64,000 nucleotides of DNA from Leeuwenhoekiella aequorea (lineage in GTDB: Bacteria; Bacteroidota; Bacteroidia; Flavobacteriales; Flavobacteriaceae): positions 186,001-250,000 of the forward strand of contig NZ_QOVM01000001.1 in NCBI RefSeq assembly GCF_004104375.1, written 5' to 3'. Below are positions 53,006-61,986 of the stretch, piece after piece (the stretch's first letter is position 1; each line of letters begins with the position of its first letter). A program made the position numbers and the translations under genes. The notes beneath the pieces were generated by a model, which was not told the DNA's origin, ran no database searches, and saw nothing but the letters and a program-made list of their open reading frames with translations.

Positions 53006-53554
53006 ATGGAATACTACAATTACTTAAAATCGTTGCATCTAATTTTTATAGTAACTTGGTTTGCCGGACTTTTCTATGTGCCTAGATTATTTATGTATCA
53101 GATTGAAGCATCAGAAAAACAAGAACCAGATCGTAGGATTTTAGGTGATCAACTCGCCTTAATGACAAAGCGTCTTTGGAAGATTATTACCTGGCCATCT
53201 ATGATATTAGCGAGCTTATTTGCTTTTGCAATGCTACACTTAAATCCGGGGATACTCAACGCACCCTGGATGCAAATAAAACTAGGTTTTGTATTCTTAC
53301 TTTATATATATCATTTTAAAAATCATCAGATTTTTAAGCAACTTCAAAAAGGGGATTTTAAGTATACTACAAAGTTTATGAGGATCTGGAACGAGGGGCC
53401 AACACTTATTTTATTTGCCGTAATATTTTTAGTGATTACAAAAAGTGCCACAAATTGGATTTGGGGATTAGCTGGCTTACTTACTCTTGCAATTTTACTT
53501 ATGCTAGGTATTAAACTGTATAAAAGTATTCGCGCAAAAAACCCGAATGCCTGA
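53006..53554 (+). CDS. hemJ: HemJ-like protoporphyrinogen IX oxidase
   Basis: A 182-residue CopD/UPF0093 membrane protein with four or five helices. The N-terminal YLKSLHLIFIVTWFAGLFYVPRLF has the conserved His (about residue 11) and the W-x-A-G-L-x-Y-x-P-R-L-F motif of HemJ, which oxidises protoporphyrinogen IX in bacteria lacking HemG and HemY. With hemF and hemH in the same window it closes the pathway to protoheme. It may overlap the kinase gene by 8 bases if that gene starts at 53547. Confidence 0.85.
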   Translation: MEYYNYLKSLHLIFIVTWFAGLFYVPRLFMYQIEASEKQEPDRRILGDQLALMTKRLWKIITWPSMILASLFAFAMLHLNPGILNAPWMQIKLGFVFLLYIYHFKNHQIFKQLQKGDFKYTTKFMRIWNEGPTLILFAVIFLVITKSATNWIWGLAGLLTLAILLMLGIKLYKSIRAKNPNA

Positions 53555-53582
53555 CGGCTCGATTTTTGATAATTTAAAGCCC

Positions 53583-55046
53583 ATGAAATTCAACAAGCTT
53601 TCTTTACGCCTACGTATCTTTTTTGGGATGGTATTACTCATCTTAGGGGCTTCAATTTTAATTGGGATTATTAGTGTTGTACAATACAAAGAGGAAGCAA
53701 AAGAGTACCATAGAGATCGATTATTGCGCAAAGAAGATCAAATCAGGGCAGAAATCGACTACGTTCTGGATCAAACTTCTTATGAGATAACGGCAAACAA
53801 TTTACCTAATATTTTAAGGTGGCAACAAAATATCTACCGTATAGCAGATGTTCATGAATTGCCTATTAATATTTACGACGTACAAGGTCATTTACTTTTA
53901 AAATCTAAAGATGGCTTTGTAACAGATACTTTAGAAACTACTCTGGTTCCTAAAATCCTAGACGGTCTGGCAAATTCCCCTACAAAACGCTGGGTAGAAC
54001 AATTAGAGATTGATGGTGTGAAGTATACGTCGTCTTATACTTACATCAATGACAATAAGTTTAAGCCATTAGCTATTATGAATCTTCCTTATATTCAGGA
54101 TGATGATTTTATAACTCGTGAATTAGATGAGTTTTTACGACGACTTGCAGAGGGTTACCTGTTTATGTTACTTATTGCAACGGCATTATCCTATTTTCTA
54201 TCACGTTACATTACACGTAGCTTAAAAACAATAGGTGATAAAATGATCGAGACGCGTCTAGATAAACGCAACCAGCGAATCGAGATTGACGATGCCAGTG
54301 AAGAGATTAACAACCTGGTGCAGTCTTATAATGGGATGATAGACGAACTCGAAAACTCTGCTGCACAACTTGCACAAAGCGAACGGGAGGCAGCCTGGCG
54401 GGAGATGGCTAAACAAGTGGCTCACGAGATAAAAAACCCGTTGACGCCTATGCGCTTAACCGTACAAAGTTTTCAACGCAGATTTGATCCTGAAGACCCG
54501 GATATTAACAAAAAGTTAGATGAGTACAGCAAAACCTTGATTCAGCAGATAGACACGATGAGTTCTATAGCAGAGGCTTTTTCTAACTTCGCTAAAATGC
54601 CTGCTCAACAAAATGAAACGTTGAATGTGGTTTTTGTCACTAAACTTGCCCTCGATATTTTTACGGAACCTTATTTGACATTTGGAGCCGAAGAAGAAGA
54701 AATTACCGCAAAGTTAGATCGCACTCAATTAATACGAGTGATTACAAACTTGGTTAAAAATGCGATTCAAGCTACTGAAGATACTCCAGACCCTAAAATT
54801 CGAGTCGAAGTCAAAAGAGAGAATGGATTGGTCTGTATTTTAGTGTGTGATAACGGGCACGGTATTTCAGAAGATCTTGCGGAAAAAGTATTTGAACCTA
54901 AATTCACCACAAAATCAAGTGGAATGGGACTAGGACTGGCGATGGTTAAAAATATCGTGGAAACCTATAACGGAACCATTACCTTTACTTCTAAAGCAGA
55001 GCGAGGCACCGTTTTTAGAGTGTCCTTTCCGCAGGCAATTGTCTAA
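53583..55046 (+). CDS. NtrY-like sensor histidine kinase
   Basis: A membrane-bound kinase of about 487 residues. Two helices flank an extracytoplasmic sensor (about 12-35 and 190-210), followed by a HAMP-like linker, the dimerisation domain with the phospho-acceptor in QVAHEIKNPLTPMRL (His281), and a HATPase domain with VITNLVKNAIQATEDT, DNGHGISEDL and GMGLGLAMVKNI. The H-box sequence resembles NtrY. Start 53583 (MKFNKLSL) fits the family better than 53547. No response regulator gene adjoins it. Confidence 0.88.
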   Translation: MKFNKLSLRLRIFFGMVLLILGASILIGIISVVQYKEEAKEYHRDRLLRKEDQIRAEIDYVLDQTSYEITANNLPNILRWQQNIYRIADVHELPINIYDVQGHLLLKSKDGFVTDTLETTLVPKILDGLANSPTKRWVEQLEIDGVKYTSSYTYINDNKFKPLAIMNLPYIQDDDFITRELDEFLRRLAEGYLFMLLIATALSYFLSRYITRSLKTIGDKMIETRLDKRNQRIEIDDASEEINNLVQSYNGMIDELENSAAQLAQSEREAAWREMAKQVAHEIKNPLTPMRLTVQSFQRRFDPEDPDINKKLDEYSKTLIQQIDTMSSIAEAFSNFAKMPAQQNETLNVVFVTKLALDIFTEPYLTFGAEEEEITAKLDRTQLIRVITNLVKNAIQATEDTPDPKIRVEVKRENGLVCILVCDNGHGISEDLAEKVFEPKFTTKSSGMGLGLAMVKNIVETYNGTITFTSKAERGTVFRVSFPQAIV

Positions 55047-55065
55047 AAAATAAAAAATCAGAATT

Positions 55066-55848
55066 ATGAATTTTGAAAATCTCATTTACGAAGTTGATGA
55101 TCAATTGGCTATCATAACTATCAATAGACCAAAAAAACTCAACGCACTTAATAAAGAGACCATTCAGGAACTACACGATGCTTTTGCAGAAGCAGACAGC
55201 GATCCTAATATTGGAGTAATTATCTTAACCGGAAGCGGAGAAAAAGCATTTGTTGCCGGCGCAGATATTAGCGAGTTTTCAGATTTTGAAGAAGAAGAAG
55301 GCGCATTATTAGCTCGTAAAGGACAAAAGATATTATTTGATTTTATAGAAAACCTAAGTACACCGGTGATAGCTGCAATTAATGGCTTTGCACTGGGTGG
55401 TGGTCTAGAATTAGCAATGGCTGCTCATATACGTATTGCCAGCGATAATGCAAGAATGGGATTACCAGAAACTTCGTTGGGTCTTATTCCCGGTTATGGA
55501 GGTACACAACGTTTGCCACAATTAGTAGGTAAAGGGCGCGCTTTTGAAATGATTATGACTGCCAGTATGATTAATGCAGATCAAGCATTACAATACGGAC
55601 TTGTGAATCACGTAACGATGCAAGAAGAGTTAATGTCTCACGCAGAAAAATTAGCTGCAAAAATTCTTGACAATTCTGGAGTTGCGATAGCAACGGCAAT
55701 TAAAGCCGTTAACGCAGGTTTTAAAGCAGGTGTTAACGGTTACGATGTAGAGATTGAAGGTTTTGGTGCTTCATTTGATACCGAAGATTTTAAAGAAGGA
55801 ACTTCAGCATTTTTAGAAAAAAGAAAGGCAGAATTTCCCGGGAAATAA
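55066..55848 (+). CDS. enoyl-CoA hydratase/isomerase
   Basis: A 260-residue crotonase-fold enzyme of fatty acid or amino acid degradation. The oxyanion-hole motifs AGADISEF and GFALGGGLELAMA are intact; the catalytic Glu residues appear in LGGGLELAMA and in PETSLGLIPGYGGTQRLPQL. The C-terminal helices are complete. It starts 19 bases after the kinase and ends with a terminator. It may serve the beta-oxidation step alongside the acyl-CoA dehydrogenase encoded at 59.7 kb. Confidence 0.93.
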   Translation: MNFENLIYEVDDQLAIITINRPKKLNALNKETIQELHDAFAEADSDPNIGVIILTGSGEKAFVAGADISEFSDFEEEEGALLARKGQKILFDFIENLSTPVIAAINGFALGGGLELAMAAHIRIASDNARMGLPETSLGLIPGYGGTQRLPQLVGKGRAFEMIMTASMINADQALQYGLVNHVTMQEELMSHAEKLAAKILDNSGVAIATAIKAVNAGFKAGVNGYDVEIEGFGASFDTEDFKEGTSAFLEKRKAEFPGK

Positions 55849-55873
55849 AAGAAGCAATCTTAAATAGAGAATT

Positions 55874-55905
55874 AAAAAAGACCGCTTTTTAGCGGTTTTT
55901 TCTTT
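55874..55905 (+). terminator. rho-independent terminator after the enoyl-CoA hydratase gene
   Basis: ACCGCT (55881-55886) pairs with AGCGGT (55891-55896) around TTTT, with A-rich and T-rich flanks extending the stem, followed by TTTTTCTTTT. Confidence 0.8.
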
Positions 55906-56022
55906 TTATATAAAATCCCTGAAAATCAGCATAAAAATGATTTAATATCTCGTAATTCACTTCTGTAAACAAGTATATTTGTTTGGATATAAGGAGTTGT
56001 AGACAATTGAGGAAAACTCAAA

Positions 56023-56414
56023 ATGACGAAAAAAGAAATCAATAATATTCTGAAAACTGAATCTGGAATTATACTCTTGGAAAAGAAATCTGAGCAGTCT
56101 TTTTTTGAATCTATTTTTAGTAATATGGTTTCTGTTATTTCTGCGTTATATTTCCTGACAAGAAAAAAAAATGATTCTCTAATTCTGACCGAAAATAGAA
56201 TAATTCTAATCGTTCGGAACAAAATCTATATTGAACGGATTTTATCGGAATTGAATCTCTGAATTATAACGGAAATAAAACCACGCTCGAAGTGACTGAC
56301 CAAAATCAAAAATTTTCATTTCCTTTAGATAAATTAAGAGTTACCTATGAAGAATCAAAGCTGATTAAACAAAAACTGACTGAATTTATGAATCGGAAAA
56401 ACCAAACTGAATAA
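56023..56414 (+). pseudogene. frameshifted hypothetical gene (about 130 residues)
   Basis: The first part encodes 79 residues (start MTKKEINNILKTESGIILLE) with a Phe/Ile/Leu-rich middle and stops at 56262. In the next frame, sense continues from about 56251 without a stop to 56414: LNYNGNKTTLEVTDQNQKF, then SFPLDKLRVTYEES and a Lys-rich end. A one-base change near 56250-56260 would join them. Either a disrupted gene or, less likely, a programmed frameshift. The product is unknown. Confidence 0.4.
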
Positions 56415-56424
56415 AAAACTGTTT

Positions 56425-56500
56425 ACAAAAACGTGTATAAAAAATTGCTAAATTAGTGCTTAAACAAAACCGTAACTTTCCATACACAAAACCGTTACTT
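56425..56500 (+). repeat. direct repeats and inverted repeat before the Mrr-like gene
   Basis: ACAAAACCGTAACTT (56464-56478) recurs as ACAAAACCGTTACTT (56486-56500), 22 bases later with one mismatch; a weaker ACAAAAACGT copy lies at 56425-56434. GTGTAT (56433-56438) and ATACAC (56482-56487) form an inverted pair across them. Elements of this look precede hypothetical genes in other flavobacteria, from memory; that needs checking. Confidence 0.5.
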
Positions 56501-56523
56501 AATATAAATCACAGTGAACATTA

Positions 56524-57267
56524 ATGATAACAGATAAAATTCCAGACACTTGGCAAGATTTACAAATTGAAGTAGGTAATATACTTGAGAAATGTGGTTT
56601 TGAAATCGAAATTGAAAAAACTCTTGATACAGTAAGAGGACAAGCTGAAATTGATGTGTATGCTGAAGAAACAATTAAAGGAAGGAAATACTCTATAATA
56701 TGCGAATGTAAACACTGGAAATCTAATATTCCACAAAATGTAATTCACGGATTTAGAACGGTTGTAGCTGACTTAGGTTGTAATATTGGATATATTATCA
56801 CAACAAGTGATTATCAATCTGGTGCAAAAAAAGCATCTAAGCTTACTAATATACAATTGTTGACTTGGAGTGATTTTCAGGCTACATTTTTTGAAAGTTG
56901 GTATTTTGAATATTTTTCACCTAAAATAGCTAATGATTTAGATGATTTATTAACATATACTGAAATATTTCTTCCAGAATGGTTTGAGAAAATGAATGAC
57001 AAGGATAAAGAAGCTTACTTAAAATTAAAAGAGAAATATGATGCTTTTGGATGGGTTGTAATGATATTTACACCTTACACAAGAATTAAAAGTAAAGAAG
57101 AAATACCGACCTTACCTTTAACCCGAAAAAAATATGATGATGTAACCCCTTTGAAAATTTTTGAAACAAGAACTTATAAAGAATTTTTAGAAAATTGTAT
57201 TGAATATGGAAATAAGGCAATATCTGAATTTAGTATTTTTAGAGATAAATATAATCCGATCAAATAA
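56524..57267 (+). CDS. solitary Mrr-like PD-(D/E)xK nuclease
   Basis: A 247-residue protein. The first 120 residues match a restriction-endonuclease-like (Mrr_cat) fold: LDTVRGQAEIDVYAEE supplies Asp44, and IICECKHW supplies Glu61 and Lys63, giving the catalytic D...ExK. The segment GFRTVVADLGCNIGYIITTSD is typical of Mrr domains. The C-terminal half (about 125-247) is unrecognised and may recognise DNA or a partner. No methyltransferase lies nearby. It may be an anti-phage or modified-DNA nuclease, or a Holliday-junction-like enzyme; the role is inferred. Confidence 0.75.
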   Translation: MITDKIPDTWQDLQIEVGNILEKCGFEIEIEKTLDTVRGQAEIDVYAEETIKGRKYSIICECKHWKSNIPQNVIHGFRTVVADLGCNIGYIITTSDYQSGAKKASKLTNIQLLTWSDFQATFFESWYFEYFSPKIANDLDDLLTYTEIFLPEWFEKMNDKDKEAYLKLKEKYDAFGWVVMIFTPYTRIKSKEEIPTLPLTRKKYDDVTPLKIFETRTYKEFLENCIEYGNKAISEFSIFRDKYNPIK

Positions 57268-57375
57268 AAACTATGCACAATGTTGGTGCGCTTTACAAAA
57301 GCTACCAAACCAATCTTCTTAGCAATATTGATTTAAAATAGGAAATATCCCATATATTTGTAATAAATCCTATTC
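57268..57375 (+). other. short gap after the Mrr-like gene
   Basis: 108 bases with an odd, GC-richer patch ATGCACAATGTTGGTGCGC (57273-57291) and no promoter box I can defend. It may mark the right edge of the small island. Confidence 0.3.
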
Positions 57376-58452
57376 ATGTTAATTCCGGGAGAATACTTAA
57401 AAGGCAGAGGGGCGCAGCAGAATGTTGCTAATCGATTTTCGGCACACAGCCACGAGATGCGGGATGATTTTTTAAATCATTGTAATCAGGAAGGTGACGA
57501 ACCTCAAAACCTCAAAACGCTTTTTATAGATACATTCCCAAAGACGATTGTAAATAAAGTAGAAAGCCCAGACGTGGGAATGGGTTATTCTTTAAATCCG
57601 TATCAAGGCTGTGAGCACGGTTGTGTATATTGTTATGCACGTAATTCGCACGAATATTGGGGGTATAGCGCAGGTCTGGATTTTGAAAGTCGCATTCTCG
57701 TTAAACGTAATGCGGTACGTTTGCTAGAACAACATTTTGCCAAAAAATCGTGGAAGGCGACTCCTATCGTTTTATCTGGTAACACAGATTGTTATCAACC
57801 CGCAGAACGACAACATGAAATTACACGTGATTTATTAAAGACGTTCTTAAAATTTAGACATCCCGTAGGGATAATTACAAAGAATGCTTTGATTCAGCGG
57901 GATTTAGATATTATTAAAGAACTAGCTTCTTACAATTTAATTCACGTAAATATGTCTATTACTTCACTCGAGGAAAAAACAAGGCGACTTTTAGAACCAC
58001 GTACTGCAAGTGTTAAAAAACGTTTAGAAACCGTACAAAAATTAACAGATCTGGGCGTGCCGGTACGTGTGATGACAGCCCCAATTATTCCCGGAATAAA
58101 CAGTCATGAGATTCTACCTCTTATTAAAGCAGCAGCTGATCACGGCGCAAGTTCAGTAGGGTATACAGTGGTGCGTTTGAATGGGGCTATAGGCGGTATT
58201 TTTGAAAAGTGGATACGCTCTGCAATGCCAGATCGGGCAGACAAAGTGCTTAATCAAATAGCGGCATGTCACGGCGGAAACCTCAACGATTCGCAATATG
58301 GCAGGAGAATGAAAGGTAGCGGGGAATTTGCTAATCAAATACAATCGCAAATGGAACTTGGCCGAAAAAAATACCTAAACGGAAGAGAAAAACCAGCTCT
58401 CAATTGCGAATTATTTGAACAATACAGACCGGGTCAATTAGCTCTCTTTTAA
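57376..58452 (+). CDS. PA0069-type radical SAM protein
   Basis: A 358-residue radical SAM protein. The 4Fe-4S motif is CEHGCVYCYA with Cys79, Cys83 and Cys86 (CxxxCxxC), followed by the HEYWG region typical of the PA0069/SplB-like group, and by GVPVRVMTAPIIPGINSHE in the barrel. PA0069-type proteins have no proven substrate; DNA-photoproduct-lyase relatives are known. It carries its own ATG at 57376. The neighbouring Mrr-like island is unrelated in style. Confidence 0.88.
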   Translation: MLIPGEYLKGRGAQQNVANRFSAHSHEMRDDFLNHCNQEGDEPQNLKTLFIDTFPKTIVNKVESPDVGMGYSLNPYQGCEHGCVYCYARNSHEYWGYSAGLDFESRILVKRNAVRLLEQHFAKKSWKATPIVLSGNTDCYQPAERQHEITRDLLKTFLKFRHPVGIITKNALIQRDLDIIKELASYNLIHVNMSITSLEEKTRRLLEPRTASVKKRLETVQKLTDLGVPVRVMTAPIIPGINSHEILPLIKAAADHGASSVGYTVVRLNGAIGGIFEKWIRSAMPDRADKVLNQIAACHGGNLNDSQYGRRMKGSGEFANQIQSQMELGRKKYLNGREKPALNCELFEQYRPGQLALF

Positions 58453-58502
58453 TATAGAACTGGCACAATTTCTGCATTTTATATTTTGCTATATAAAAGA
58501 AA

Positions 58503-59633
58503 ATGAAAAATAAACTAGTACTATATTTCAGTATTATCGCTGTATTTTTTGTGGTGTCTTGTGACAAAATAACAAAAGCTACAGATTTTATCACGCAACC
58601 TACTGCACGTGAAATTTACGCTCGTAATTTTAAGAATGACTCCGTGCCGTATATCAAGTGGAATGCTGCCTTTAAATCTGCTTTGGCAGACAGTTTAAAT
58701 ATCAATTCGCCCTATTTAGAAACGGGTAAATTTAATCCGGAGATTTATCCGGTATATAGTTATGAAGTAAGTTTAGAACAAGGCCGAGTCTATAACTTTA
58801 TGGTTGAAACAGATTCTTTGAATCCGCTTGTCTTCCTAAATCTTTATGAGAAAACACAAGATAGTTTACACCCTTATCGACTTATTGAAGAGGCTGCACA
58901 TCAAGAAAAAAAAATCCGTTTTTCTACTAAAAATGAGGGTGTTTTCAAGATTATCGTACAACCCGAATTGGGAGCAAAATCAACATTTGCATTTCGTTTA
59001 ACCAGCACACCTGCATACCATTTTCCGGTTGCTGGAGCTTCCGCGAATGCGATACAAAGTTTTTGGGGAGCTACCAGAGATGGTGGAAAGCGAAGTCATG
59101 AAGGTGTAGATATTTTTGCAGCTCGGGGAACTCCAGTTGTTGCAAGTGTACCCGGTTTTGTGGGCAGAACTGGCAATAGAGGACTGGGCGGTAAACAGGT
59201 TTGGTTGCGGGAGCGTATGTTTGGCAACTCGCTTTATTATGCGCATTTAGACAGTATAATTGCACGTAATGGGCAGCGTGTTGAGGTAGGTGATACGTTA
59301 GGATTAGTAGGCAATACCGGTAATGCCCGTACCACAGCGCCTCATTTACATTTTGGTATTTATAGTAGTGGTTCAGGAGCCATAAATCCCTATCCATTTA
59401 TAAAGGAAGAATCACCTATTGATCAAAATAGCAAAGTAGGAGATACTACGCTTACCCATCGTATAAGAAATAATGTTGCTAATCTTCGTAACGCAGCATC
59501 GGCAAAGGCAAATAAAATAGGCGAAGTCACCAGAAATGATACTATTCGGGTATTAGGGAAATCAAATGGCTGGTTGCATATTGAGACCTTTAATTCGCAA
59601 CGAGCTTACTTGCATGAAAGTCTTGTAAAATAA
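58503..59633 (+). CDS. M23 family metallopeptidase lipoprotein with SH3 domain
   Basis: A 376-residue SPII lipoprotein (IIAVFFVVSC, lipidated Cys20). A middle M23 domain (about 180-300) keeps the zinc ligands: SHEGVDIFAARGTPV (His and Asp) and TTAPHLHFGIYSS (HxH). A C-terminal bacterial SH3-like domain (about 315-375; LRNAASAKANKIGEVTRND) should bind peptidoglycan. It is a probable periplasmic endopeptidase. In contrast to the EnvC-like protein at 13.2 kb, its active site is intact. Confidence 0.9.
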   Translation: MKNKLVLYFSIIAVFFVVSCDKITKATDFITQPTAREIYARNFKNDSVPYIKWNAAFKSALADSLNINSPYLETGKFNPEIYPVYSYEVSLEQGRVYNFMVETDSLNPLVFLNLYEKTQDSLHPYRLIEEAAHQEKKIRFSTKNEGVFKIIVQPELGAKSTFAFRLTSTPAYHFPVAGASANAIQSFWGATRDGGKRSHEGVDIFAARGTPVVASVPGFVGRTGNRGLGGKQVWLRERMFGNSLYYAHLDSIIARNGQRVEVGDTLGLVGNTGNARTTAPHLHFGIYSSGSGAINPYPFIKEESPIDQNSKVGDTTLTHRIRNNVANLRNAASAKANKIGEVTRNDTIRVLGKSNGWLHIETFNSQRAYLHESLVK

Positions 59634-59672
59634 TTTTCATACTCGACAAAACAGCTTCTTATTAACAGTTTT

Positions 59673-59706
59673 TTGGCTATAAAAGCGGATTTCGTAGTTA
59701 CTTTTA
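59673..59706 (+). promoter_or_regulatory. possible promoter of the acyl-CoA dehydrogenase gene
   Basis: TTG at 59673-59675 and TACTTTTA at 59699-59706 (one mismatch to TAnnTTTG) with 23 bases between. It lies 25 bases before the ATG at 59732. Confidence 0.35.
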
Positions 59707-59731
59707 GACTGAAAACTAAAAAGCTCAAACG

Positions 59732-61096
59732 ATGTCGTTATTCGGAAAAGTAAAAAATACAATAGGTCTTCTAAAGTCTGTAGATCTTGACGCACTTGCA
59801 AAATTATCTGAGAAAGTAGATTTATCGCAGGTAATGAGTGCGGTAGGAAATTTAGATGATCGCCAGCTTAAAGGCTTGATGAAGATGCTTAGTTCTCAAG
59901 CAAAAAAGGGAGAACGTAAGCTACCGCCTGTAGATGGGGATTTTTATAATATGGCACTTAAATTAACTCCCGAAGAACGAGAGTTGCAAATGAAAATGCG
60001 CAATTTTATGGAAGAGGAGGTTAAGCCTATAGCAAATGATTTTTGGAACAGAGCAGAATTTCCGCATCACATTATCCCCAAATTTGCAAAGTTAGGTCTC
60101 GCTGGTATTGCTTATAAGGGCTATGGCTGCCCGGGACAATCTTTTCTTATGGAAGGAATTCTCGCAATGGAGTTGGCTCGAGTAGATGTGTCGATCTCAA
60201 CTTTTTTTGGTGTACATAGTGGTCTTGCTATGGGTTCTATCTATTTATGTGGTAGCGAAGAACAGAAACAGGAATGGCTTCCTAAAATGCAGAAATTTGA
60301 AAAAATAGGTGCATTTGGTTTAACTGAGCCCGATGTAGGCTCTGGAGTTGCAGGTGGTATGGGAACAACCTGTCGCCGGGAAGGTGATGAGTGGATTATA
60401 AACGGCCAAAAAAAGTGGATAGGAAATGCAACTTTTTCAGACATTACCGTTATTTGGGCACGGGATGAAGAAACAGATCGGGTTAAGGGATTTATAGTAC
60501 GTAAAGAAAATCCTGGATTCCTAGCTGAGAAGATGGAAGATAAAATGGCATTACGCACGGTACAAAATGCATTGATAACTCTTACAAATTGTCGCGTTCC
60601 CGAGAGCGACCGTTTACAAAAAGCAGATTCTTTTAAAGACACAGCAAAGGTTCTTCAAATGACGCGTGCTGGTGTAGCGTGGCAGGCGGTGGGTTGCGCG
60701 CGTGGAGCTTATGAAGCAGCCTTAACCTATACAAAGAAACGAGAGCAATTCGGCAGACCTATTGCCAGCTTTCAGCTTATTCAAAATCACCTTGTAGAAA
60801 TGGTGTCTAATCTTACGGCTATGCAAACGATGTGTTTTCGGTTAAGTGAGATGCAAGATGCAGGTCAACTTAAAGATGAACATGCATCTCTGGCAAAAGT
60901 ATTTTGCTCGATGCGTACGCGGGACGTTGTGAGTAGAGCTCGTGAGGTTATGGGGGGTAATGGAATTTTATTAGAACACGATGTCGCCCGATTTGTTGCA
61001 GATGCAGAGGCCATTTATAGTTATGAAGGTACAAAAGAGATCAATTCACTAATTGTAGGAAGGGCTATTACAGGTTTTAGTGCTTTTGTAAGTTAG
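59732..61096 (+). CDS. acyl-CoA dehydrogenase, glutaryl-CoA dehydrogenase-like
   Basis: A 454-residue FAD enzyme. The core (about 78-454) has GLTEPDVGSGVAGG, the substrate-binding region, and the catalytic Glu in AIYSYEGTKEINSLIVGRAI, as in glutaryl-CoA and short-chain dehydrogenases. Residues 1-75 (SLFGKVKNTIGLLKSVDLDAL, then a Lys-rich helix) have no counterpart in ordinary 380-residue members, so it is about 70 residues longer than usual. This may be a membrane- or protein-binding extension. Substrate specificity is uncertain. Confidence 0.88.
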   Translation: MSLFGKVKNTIGLLKSVDLDALAKLSEKVDLSQVMSAVGNLDDRQLKGLMKMLSSQAKKGERKLPPVDGDFYNMALKLTPEERELQMKMRNFMEEEVKPIANDFWNRAEFPHHIIPKFAKLGLAGIAYKGYGCPGQSFLMEGILAMELARVDVSISTFFGVHSGLAMGSIYLCGSEEQKQEWLPKMQKFEKIGAFGLTEPDVGSGVAGGMGTTCRREGDEWIINGQKKWIGNATFSDITVIWARDEETDRVKGFIVRKENPGFLAEKMEDKMALRTVQNALITLTNCRVPESDRLQKADSFKDTAKVLQMTRAGVAWQAVGCARGAYEAALTYTKKREQFGRPIASFQLIQNHLVEMVSNLTAMQTMCFRLSEMQDAGQLKDEHASLAKVFCSMRTRDVVSRAREVMGGNGILLEHDVARFVADAEAIYSYEGTKEINSLIVGRAITGFSAFVS

Positions 61097-61186
61097 TAAA
61101 CCTTTGATATAAAGAATGACGGGTAAAGATTTTTATAGGTGTGAGAATATCACGTTATTTGCATCTGTATTTTTAAAAAACTAAAA

Positions 61187-61909
61187 ATGAAATTAAATAG
61201 ATTATTTCTTGCTTTGCCGGTAGCATTAACACTGGTTAACTGTGATGACTCAAAAAAGAGTTCGGGAGACTTAGAGCTTAAAACATTTAAGGACTCGATA
61301 TCGTATATGATAGGTGGTAACACAGGAGCTCAATTTAAACAAGCCCTTGGAGATGATGCAAGCGAGCTTTTTGATCTAGATGTTTATGAGCAGGGAGTAC
61401 GTAAAGGTTTTACAGACAGTATTGAGTTTTCTCAAGCTGAAATGCAAAGTCTTATGACGCGTTTTCAAGCTGAATTGCAGAAGAAGCAAGATGCTGAGAT
61501 GGCTACTAAAGCTGCGGAAAATAAAAAGAAAGAAGATGAGTTTTTAGCTGCAAATGCTAAAAAAGAAGGAGTAGTTACTACAGAGAGTGGTTTGCAGTAC
61601 AAAGTTTTGACTGAAGGTACAGGAGCTGTTCCTACTGCAGAAGATCAAGTAAGTGTTAACTATGAAGGTAAATTAATCGACGGTACTGTATTTGACAGTT
61701 CTTATGAGCGTGGGCAGCCTGCAACATTTGGCGTTACTCAGGTGATCGCAGGATGGACTGAAGCTTTACAATTGATGAAAGTAGGTGCCAAGTACCAACT
61801 TTACATTCCTGCTTCATTAGCATACGGAGAGCGTGGATCACAACCAAACATTGGTCCTGGTGAACCACTTATCTTTGATGTTGAGTTACTTGAAATAGTA
61901 AAAGAATAA
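61187..61909 (+). CDS. FKBP-type peptidyl-prolyl isomerase lipoprotein (copy 1)
   Basis: A 240-residue lipoprotein (ALTLVNC, lipidated Cys19) with an N-terminal helical dimerisation region (about 30-125) and a C-terminal FKBP domain (about 130-240): [41 protein letters not shown] and [13 protein letters not shown], all FKBP hallmarks. This is the FkpA/Mip layout. It catalyses prolyl isomerisation in the periplasm. A tandem paralogue follows after a terminator. Confidence 0.93.
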   Translation: MKLNRLFLALPVALTLVNCDDSKKSSGDLELKTFKDSISYMIGGNTGAQFKQALGDDASELFDLDVYEQGVRKGFTDSIEFSQAEMQSLMTRFQAELQKKQDAEMATKAAENKKKEDEFLAANAKKEGVVTTESGLQYKVLTEGTGAVPTAEDQVSVNYEGKLIDGTVFDSSYERGQPATFGVTQVIAGWTEALQLMKVGAKYQLYIPASLAYGERGSQPNIGPGEPLIFDVELLEIVKE

Positions 61910-61929
61910 AAAAGAAAAGCATAATTTTG

Positions 61930-61960
61930 AAAGGCACTGTAAATACAGTGCCTTTTTTAT
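61930..61960 (+). terminator. rho-independent terminator after FKBP copy 1
   Basis: AAAGGCACTGTA (61930-61941), loop AA, TACAGTGCCTTT (61944-61955), then TTTA. It separates the two FKBP genes. Confidence 0.9.
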
Positions 61961-61986
61961 TTTTATAATAAACCAATCCTTTTAAA

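Noticed and set aside
56425-56500. A CRISPR array
   Set aside because: Only two good copies of a 15-base repeat with a spacer of 7 bases; no cas genes.
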